From CAZQLW01 sp964639875 (GTDB lineage: Archaea; Nanobdellota; Nanobdellia; Woesearchaeales; GW2011-AR9), in contig CAZXEM010000002.1 of the NCBI GenBank assembly GCA_964639875.1, positions 1 to 49,158 of the forward strand: a stretch of 49,158 nucleotides of DNA, in the 5' to 3' direction. The translations under genes and the position numbers were made by a program. Of this stretch, positions 44,598 to 49,158 are shown piece by piece. Within the stretch, counting starts at the first letter, position 1. Every line of letters begins with the position of its first letter. The notes below the pieces were generated by a model. It saw nothing but the letters and a program-made list of their open reading frames with translations. It did no database searches and was not told the DNA's origin.

Positions 44598-45119
44598 TCA
44601 ATTAAGTTCTTTTTCTAATATTAAATCACTATAAGAACAAGAAACAAGATCTTCATCATTAATGCCTAAAAGTTGCATATAATCTTGACATTGTTCTAAA
44701 AGTTTTTCTCTACTTAAGTTTCCAGTAGAATCAATTGCTTCAATTTCACAATACGTTCCTAAATTATTAACATCATCTAAATGAAATTTAACATTATCAA
44801 TAAAATATATTTCGCGCTTTTTATCAACAACTACTAAAATCCCACAAGCCGCTTGCAAAGCAGCTTTAAGTCCCGGTTTTGGTTGATTTGTGTAAAGGAT
44901 TACATTAGAATCTTTTGGTCCGGCTTGATTACTACGTTGATAAAAAATTAAAGCATGTTCAATATTACCTTCCCTTAATTTTAACCTTCCATGAGGGACT
45001 TTAAAATAAGTATCAATCTGATGGTCTAAACCTTTATAATCAGCATTTTTAGATTTAAGAATCGTTCTAACATGCTCCAAATTAGAACATTTAGCTTTAA
45101 TTTCAATGTTAAGATGCAT
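44598..45119 (-). CDS. CYTH domain protein (CyaB/thiamine-triphosphatase-like), 173 aa
   Basis: CYTH tunnel-fold features are visible: N-terminal NIEIKAK (the E-x-E-x-K type strand), QIDTYFKVPHGRLKLRE, IFYQRSN, then KKREIYFIDNVKFHLDDV and GTYCEIEAI, in the order usual for class IV adenylate cyclase relatives. These enzymes bind triphosphate-containing substrates with a metal. Most archaeal members are presumed inorganic-triphosphate or organic-polyphosphate phosphatases rather than cyclases. A TATA-like AGTATAAATATG lies about 25-30 nt upstream, implying a leaderless mRNA. Confidence 0.85.
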   Translation of the reverse strand: MHLNIEIKAKCSNLEHVRTILKSKNADYKGLDHQIDTYFKVPHGRLKLREGNIEHALIFYQRSNQAGPKDSNVILYTNQPKPGLKAALQAACGILVVVDKKREIYFIDNVKFHLDDVNNLGTYCEIEAIDSTGNLSREKLLEQCQDYMQLLGINDEDLVSCSYSDLILEKELN

Positions 45120-45224
45120 ATCAGAAAAATGTTATATTGATCATATTTATACTTTACTGTTCACGATAATTTAGTTTCTATCCCATAAGAATTTAAATAT
45201 CATTATCTTACAACTTAACCAATA

Positions 45225-45425
45225 ATGAACATAGCAAAAAAAGTAATATCAACTCTGAAAGAAGTACACAGTTCAGGGGTTAGTAGTATTGAACAAGTTG
45301 CAGCAGAATTAAGAGCAGAAATTGAAACTAATCCCCAGATGTTAGGGATTTACTGTTATACTGGAACACCAATACCAATTGCTTATTGTAAAGGTATTAT
45401 TGACCATTTCTATAAAAAAGATTAA
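45225..45425 (+). CDS. small hypothetical protein, 66 aa
   Basis: This short soluble protein begins MNIAKKVISTLKEVHSSG. A TATA-like AATTTAAATAT lies about 25-35 nt before the ATG. Its stop codon is seven bases from the 3' end of the convergent tRNA gene. No family is recognised. Confidence 0.5.
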   Translation: MNIAKKVISTLKEVHSSGVSSIEQVAAELRAEIETNPQMLGIYCYTGTPIPIAYCKGIIDHFYKKD

Positions 45426-45432
45426 AAAAGAG
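45424..45432 (-). terminator. T-tract terminator of the initiator tRNA gene
   Basis: On the minus strand the mature 3' end is followed by CTCTTTTTTAA, a six-T run suited to archaeal termination. It overlaps the end of the convergent 66-aa gene. Confidence 0.5.
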
Positions 45433-45507
45433 TAGCGGAGGGAAGATTTGAACTTCCGACCTCCGGGTTATGAGCCCGGCGGGCACTCCTAGCTGCCCCA
45501 CCCCGCT
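45433..45507 (-). tRNA. initiator tRNA-Met (CAU)
   Basis: A full 75-nt cloverleaf folds with acceptor AGCGGGG/CTCCGCT (one G-U), a D arm closed by GGGC/GCCC, the anticodon stem CCGGG-CTCATAA-CCCGG and T arm GGAAG/CTTCC. The anticodon is CAT. Three consecutive G:C pairs next to the anticodon loop and an A1:U72 pair mark the archaeal initiator rather than the elongator. Position 73 is A. The CCA end is not encoded and no intron is present. A TATA box sits 24-33 nt upstream. Confidence 0.95.
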
Positions 45508-45530
45508 ATAATTAGAGTAAAACTAGGCTC

Positions 45531-45540
45531 ATTTAAAAAC
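45531..45540 (-). promoter_or_regulatory. TATA box of the initiator tRNA gene
   Basis: The minus strand reads GTTTTTAAAT, 24-33 nt before the mature 5' end. Transcription would start at or next to the first tRNA base. Confidence 0.55.
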
Positions 45541-45648
45541 GTTTCTCTCTAGTTAATCAATAATTATCATTCTTTAACATTTAATATTATTAAACTAAAT
45601 TCTATAATTCCACAATACTTAAAAACGAATCATTTTGTAAACAAGACG

Positions 45649-45957
45649 ATGAACAAAAAAGGAAGTGCCGCTTTAGCAATCATAGCTGTAATTTTAGCAT
45701 TATTAGTACTTACAGTTTACTTAGTAAACATTGCGCAAAGAGATTGTGAAAGTAACCGTGATTGCCCAGATAACGCTTATTGTGGAACAGATTACGAATG
45801 TCACCAGTTTCCAGATCAAATTATTGTTAAAGAATCTAATTATGTTCCTGCAGCTTTAATTTTTGGAATATTCTTAGTAGTAGCAGCTTACATATTCCGT
45901 GGTGGAAAAATTCCCTTCCTCAAAAATGAAATAGAAGAAGAAGAAAAAAACGAATAA
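45649..45957 (+). CDS. small two-helix membrane protein with a Cys-rich loop, 102 aa
   Basis: Two transmembrane helices (AALAIIAVILALLVLTVYLV and YVPAALIFGIFLVVAAYIF) flank a loop of about 40 residues with four Cys (RDCESNRDCPDNAYCG, YECHQF). The loop looks disulfide-bonded and external. The C-terminal tail is highly acidic. It is followed by the C39-like gene, which has its own TATA-like box. The function is unknown. Confidence 0.7.
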   Translation: MNKKGSAALAIIAVILALLVLTVYLVNIAQRDCESNRDCPDNAYCGTDYECHQFPDQIIVKESNYVPAALIFGIFLVVAAYIFRGGKIPFLKNEIEEEEKNE

Positions 45958-45966
45958 ATATTTAAA

Positions 45967-45984
45967 TGACTACTTTCTTAGTCA
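45967..45984 (+). promoter_or_regulatory. 6-bp inverted repeat in the C39-like gene promoter
   Basis: TGACTA and TAGTCA, six bases apart, lie between the TATA-like AAATATTTAAA and the ATG at 45996. The position would suit a repressor; this is tentative. Confidence 0.25.
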
Positions 45985-45995
45985 ATTATTGAAAA

Positions 45996-46571
45996 ATGAA
46001 ACAAAACCCACCATACAAACATCTTGTCCAAAAAATTCATTTTTGTGGACCAACCTGTATCCAGATGATCCTATTCAGAAAAGGACACTGGGTTGAACAA
46101 GAATGGTTAGCAATGAAAATGGGTACAAGAGTAAGAAATGAAACTGCACATATTTTTAATGCTAATTTTGAAACTAACGAAGAAGGAGATGCAGGTATTA
46201 GAATTGAAGAATTTAGTAAAATTAAAGAATTTTTAGCAGAATACAAATTAGAATTAGAAATCATTACTGCTGATAAAATCAGTGATTTAAGAAAACTTAT
46301 CATTGATAATCTTAAACAAAGTAATGACATTATTATCAACTTTAACAGAATTGTTTACAACCCGCAAAAAAACTGGGGCCATTATTCATTAATTAACGCA
46401 ATTGATGAAGAAAATGATGTGGTAGAATTGTGTGACCCTTCCGGCGATGATAAATATTATTGGAATACTTCTGTAGAAAAATTGAACGAAGCTATCTCAC
46501 CAAAATGGGACGGCAAAGATAGAGGAATTGTTATCGTTAAAGAAATTGAAAAAAAAGAAGATAAAAATTAA
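45996..46571 (+). CDS. peptidase C39-like cysteine peptidase-fold protein, 191 aa
   Basis: A papain-fold triad is visible. Q12 and C17 lie in VQKIHFCGPTC (oxyanion Gln five residues before the nucleophile), H129 in WGHYSLI and D147 in ELCDPSG. The spacing matches C39-type peptidases, which cleave double-Gly leader peptides, and free-standing C39-like proteins. There is no signal peptide or ABC transporter domain, so it acts in the cytoplasm. The substrate is unknown; a processing or deconjugation role is possible. It is convergent with a lipoprotein gene, their stop codons overlapping by four bases. Confidence 0.8.
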   Translation: MKQNPPYKHLVQKIHFCGPTCIQMILFRKGHWVEQEWLAMKMGTRVRNETAHIFNANFETNEEGDAGIRIEEFSKIKEFLAEYKLELEIITADKISDLRKLIIDNLKQSNDIIINFNRIVYNPQKNWGHYSLINAIDEENDVVELCDPSGDDKYYWNTSVEKLNEAISPKWDGKDRGIVIVKEIEKKEDKN

Positions 46572-47650
46572 TCATCAACTTCAATTTCTAATTCCCCTTC
46601 ATAATTATTTAATTCAACTTCTAAGTAATCATCGTTGTCATATTCTTTTAGTTCATAGATCATATCCTGATAATCTACTTCTGCCCTTATATTTATTTCA
46701 CCTTTGTCAAATTCACAACTTTCAATCTGCAAGAAATCTACTTCTCTAAAATCTTCAATGAAGTAATTTTCGCCAGGTTGAAGAATTGGAACTAAATATG
46801 TTACAACTTCTTCGGTTTCAAAATCAAGGTCTTGTCCATCAAAACAATCATAATCAAAGTCACTATCTACTCTCAATTCTAAATCTACTGGAAAACCAGT
46901 TTTCCAATAGCCATTATTACTAATTTTAATCTTATAATCAATTTTTATGGATTCATCAAGAACTGTAATATCTTCATCATCTACAGAAAGATAATTTAAA
47001 ACATAATTTGGAAGCAGAATACTTTTACTTAAAGCATCTAAACAATCATTATTATCTATGTCCTTACAAACAGAATTATCTTCTTCCTCAATCTCTAACA
47101 CTTTATTATAACTATCAACTTGAGCGGTGAACTCAACAAAATTGGTAACGTCCGCTTCTACAACAAATTCTAAAGTTTTAAATTCGTCCACATCAAAACT
47201 TAAATCATCTACAGTTTCATTATTATTAAAATAACTAATTTTTAAGTTCGTGCTTTCAACAGGTAAATACCCATTATTACCAACTGTAACATTAAGTTTA
47301 GCTTTAATCTTTTCTTGATCAATTAAGTATTCAACATCACTGACCTCAATTGCTGAGAGTACCAAATTTGGCTTCTGAAAATATTTTTCCCAAGCACTAT
47401 GTTCTTCAACAACTTCCGGAGACACTTCTTCAACTAAGTCTTCATTAACATAATTGTCTTCCTCTTTAACATCTTCATTAACAGTCAATTCAAGATCTTC
47501 TTCATTAATCTGACAATTCAAATCTGCTTCTTCACACTGACAGTTTAAATCAGAATAAAGATATTGATTAGTAACTTTATCTCCACAGCTAAAAAGAAAA
47601 CTTGCTGCTGTACCTAAAACTAATAACTTATTTACTAATTTTGATAACAT
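46568..47650 (-). CDS. acidic lipoprotein with CARDB-like domains, 360 aa
   Basis: The N-terminal signal VLGTAASFLFSCG has C22 as the likely lipid-modified Cys. A Cys pair and a very acidic linker (about 35-85) lead to two beta-sandwich repeats. The first begins PNLVLSAIEVSDVEYL (about 93) and contains TVGNNGYLPVESTNLKISY. The second begins PNYVLNYLSVDDEDI (about 215) and contains KISNNGYWKTGFPVDLELR. This is the CARDB pattern of extracellular adhesion-type domains. It is likely surface-anchored. The stop codon overlaps that of the convergent C39-like gene. Confidence 0.8.
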   Translation of the reverse strand: MLSKLVNKLLVLGTAASFLFSCGDKVTNQYLYSDLNCQCEEADLNCQINEEDLELTVNEDVKEEDNYVNEDLVEEVSPEVVEEHSAWEKYFQKPNLVLSAIEVSDVEYLIDQEKIKAKLNVTVGNNGYLPVESTNLKISYFNNNETVDDLSFDVDEFKTLEFVVEADVTNFVEFTAQVDSYNKVLEIEEEDNSVCKDIDNNDCLDALSKSILLPNYVLNYLSVDDEDITVLDESIKIDYKIKISNNGYWKTGFPVDLELRVDSDFDYDCFDGQDLDFETEEVVTYLVPILQPGENYFIEDFREVDFLQIESCEFDKGEINIRAEVDYQDMIYELKEYDNDDYLEVELNNYEGELEIEVDD

Positions 47651-47736
47651 TTTTTACCCCCAAACGTCTTCACCAGAATTTTTTAATAATTAATAACTTG
47701 TTAAATCTAATATTTTATAAAACTTACCCAACAAAT

Positions 47737-48021
47737 TTATTTAAACAAACCATATCCCGGCAAGAACGCTGAATAAAGTTCATTACTTGCTAAATCTTCC
47801 AGATCATTAATTTCTTGGCCTGAACAAGAACTTTTCGTACAATTAACAAATTCTTTAATGTTTTTTTCTTTATCTAAACATTCAGTTCTCAATTCTTGAC
47901 AAAACTGATAATTATCTTGATGTTGTTGATAATTTTTATAATGGACCATGAAATTAACAAAATAACCTAGCGCTAATACTGCAGAACCAATGACAAGCAT
48001 ATTCTTTATATTCTCTTTCAT
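47737..48021 (-). CDS. small membrane-anchored Cys-containing protein, 94 aa
   Basis: One N-terminal transmembrane helix (MLVIGSAVLALGYFVNFMV) is followed by an external-type helical domain with four Cys (FCQELRTEC, NCTKSSC) that could form two disulfides. It lies upstream of the lipoprotein gene on the same strand but 86 nt apart. No family is recognised. Confidence 0.65.
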   Translation of the reverse strand: MKENIKNMLVIGSAVLALGYFVNFMVHYKNYQQHQDNYQFCQELRTECLDKEKNIKEFVNCTKSSCSGQEINDLEDLASNELYSAFLPGYGLFK

Positions 48022-48140
48022 TAATAGCCATTTTTCACTGAATGGTTTTTAAACACTTCTATACTCTAGAATTCAGTTAACAGGTAATAAAGAAAAAGAA
48101 TTTAAAAAAGTAAATTAAATAACTTTTTCATTACAGAAAT

Positions 48141-48150
48141 ACTTATAAAT
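48141..48150 (+). promoter_or_regulatory. TATA box of the 155-aa gene
   Basis: ACTTATAAAT ends 21 nt before the ATG at 48172, which implies a leaderless transcript. Confidence 0.5.
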
Positions 48151-48171
48151 TAATTTCTTACTGATAATGAT

Positions 48172-48639
48172 ATGGCAGAAAAAGAACTTAGTTTAGAACA
48201 ATGTTTATCTTTAATACCTAAAGTTGACGAATGGCGTATTAGCAGAGGTAAAGGAGAATATTCGCATTTAAATTATATTGGACGTTTAGGTCAAATTGAA
48301 ATTAATATTGAAAGAACAATGCTGGGAGATGAATTTCAGGATTATCATTTAAAAGTTTCTTATCAAACAGATATTGGTACTTTGCAAATAGAAGTTAATG
48401 ATGGTGTTTTAAATTTAGATTCAAATTTAACAAGATCTTCTGTTAGACATGATACAAAACTAGCAAATTTTCATTGTGGAGAGATGAGTCCTTTAGGTTC
48501 AGCATTTGAATCTCTAGAAAAAGAAAGAAAGAAAAGAGATATTCGTGGTGGGAATGAAATTATGAAACTATATGAAGAATCAGAATCAAATTCTCTTGAA
48601 GAAGAAGGAACACGTATTGCTTTAAGGTATCTTAAATAA
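48172..48639 (+). CDS. hypothetical soluble protein, 155 aa
   Basis: A beta-rich middle (YIGRLGQIEINIERTML, LKVSYQTDIGTLQIEVND) is flanked by helices. No signal, metal or catalytic motif stands out. Its stop codon directly abuts a duplicated fragment of the convergent Nre-like gene's 3' end. I do not recognise the family. Confidence 0.65.
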   Translation: MAEKELSLEQCLSLIPKVDEWRISRGKGEYSHLNYIGRLGQIEINIERTMLGDEFQDYHLKVSYQTDIGTLQIEVNDGVLNLDSNLTRSSVRHDTKLANFHCGEMSPLGSAFESLEKERKKRDIRGGNEIMKLYEESESNSLEEEGTRIALRYLK

Positions 48640-48640
48640 A

Positions 48641-48687
48641 TCAAGTAAACTCGTTCAACTTCATTTATTGATTTTTTTCTTTCAACA
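48641..48687 (-). pseudogene. degenerate duplicate of the Nre-like gene 3' end
   Basis: These 47 bases match 48750-48796, the last codons of the Nre-like gene, at 42 positions. In the same frame they read KEKNQ, an in-frame stop, then MKLNEFT and a stop, so the PCNA-binding tail is echoed but broken by a CAA-to-TAA change. It is a tandem-duplication scar downstream of the gene. Confidence 0.65.
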
Positions 48688-48688
48688 A

Positions 48689-48737
48689 ATAATCTTTACA
48701 AAGATTATCATGCAAAGAAGTGCGGGATGCGCTTTGC
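48689..48737. other. two small hairpins between the duplicated tails
   Basis: ATAATCTTT/AAAGATTAT (48689-48708, 2-nt loop) and GCAAAG/CTTTGC (48712-48737, 14-nt GC-richer loop) lie between the two copies of the Nre tail. They could serve as transcript ends for the minus-strand gene. Confidence 0.3.
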
Positions 48738-48749
48738 TTACCCTCACAA

Positions 48750-49158
48750 TCAAGTAAATTCATTCAACTTTCTTTGTTGATTTTTTTCTTTCAACAATTT
48801 ACTTTCTTTTAACAACAAACTAAGATCAAAACTAAACTTTCTTTTAATTAATTCTGTTGCATATTTAAACATTAATTCTTGAGTTGCAAAACTTATCGGT
48901 TTTTCAGCAAGACTTTTCCTGGTGGCTTCACGGCAAACCCAAACCCCTAAAGGAACATCATATTCAGAGGAAATAAAACGTAAAACTAAAGCTGATTGTT
49001 GTCGCTTGTTAGATTTCATTTTCTCAAGTACAGGTAACCGGGCTGCATAATAACCACCAGCACATTCTTCTGCATAATTTTTTCTTCCTTTATAATTTTC
49101 ATAATCTGTACTGTAAAAGTTCTGTTCTTTACTCCAAGGATTAATTTTGTGGTGCAGG
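48750..49158 (-). CDS. probable Nre-family DNA repair protein, C-terminal part (5' end outside window)
   Basis: The frame is open to the window edge, so only the last 135 residues are visible; the ATG at 49019 is internal. The stretch NPWSKEQNFYSTDYENYKGR, then AGGYYAARLPVLEK and VPLGVWVCREATR, is what I recall of the C-terminal domain of archaeal Nre proteins. The protein ends QQRKLNEFT, a fair PCNA-interaction (PIP) motif (Q-x-x-L-x-x-F), also a known Nre feature. Nre proteins are linked to DNA-damage tolerance through PCNA. Assignment is from memory of the family, without a search. Confidence 0.65.
   Translation of the reverse strand, partial: LHHKINPWSKEQNFYSTDYENYKGRKNYAEECAGGYYAARLPVLEKMKSNKRQQSALVLRFISSEYDVPLGVWVCREATRKSLAEKPISFATQELMFKYATELIKRKFSFDLSLLLKESKLLKEKNQQRKLNEFT

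Overview
The window is AT-rich DNA from an archaeon, most likely a DPANN lineage close to Woesearchaeota/Pacearchaeota (an inference from gene content, with no database search). Support comes from an archaeal-type MetRS fused to a tRNA-binding domain, an initiator tRNA-Met with an A1:U72 pair and no encoded CCA, and archaeal TATA boxes placed so that several mRNAs would be leaderless. Pilin-like proteins opening with an RGQ-[IV]-T-I-F signal, an AbrB-PhoU-type regulator and very large secreted proteins also fit. One 100-N assembly gap lies inside a coding repeat (43772-43871).

Layout. (A) 185-17579, all on the minus strand, is a surface-protein cluster. A pilin-like 775-aa protein comes first, then an 1166-aa secreted Ig-like protein. 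Two copies of a three-gene module follow: winged-helix nucleotidyltransferase (MNT), HEPN-like protein, giant secreted protein (1442 aa and 1595 aa). The upstream module is translationally chained by ATGA overlaps, and its MNT-HEPN pair is bracketed by a perfect 45-bp direct repeat of the giant gene's own start region. (B) 17745-21795 holds a small unknown gene, metG and a lipoprotein with three cysteine repeats. (C) 21916-35677, plus strand, holds a coiled-coil protein, then a second pilin-like protein (380 aa) followed after one base by a 3411-aa secreted giant carrying a complete HD-phosphohydrolase motif set, then a cytoplasmic protein. (D) 35693-38327, minus strand, holds small genes: a zinc-ribbon protein, a minimal PLP-fold protein and small acidic or membrane proteins. 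(E) 38591-43388, plus strand, holds a PhoU-like regulator, an APH-fold kinase-like protein paired with an inositol-monophosphatase/CysQ-like enzyme, and an M18 aminopeptidase. (F) 43480-49158 holds a repeat-expanded acidic protein, a CYTH protein, initiator tRNA-Met, a C39-like cysteine-peptidase-fold protein, a CARDB-like lipoprotein, small membrane proteins and the 3' end of a probable Nre DNA-repair gene with a C-terminal PCNA-interaction motif.

How the parts may work together: regions A and C look like two versions of one cell-surface system, each with a pilin-like RGQ protein encoded one base upstream of a long secreted protein. In A the giants are tied to MNT-HEPN pairs, a toxin-antitoxin-type architecture. 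In C the giant carries a possible enzymatic module. A contact-dependent or host-interaction apparatus is the most interesting reading, but it is inference.
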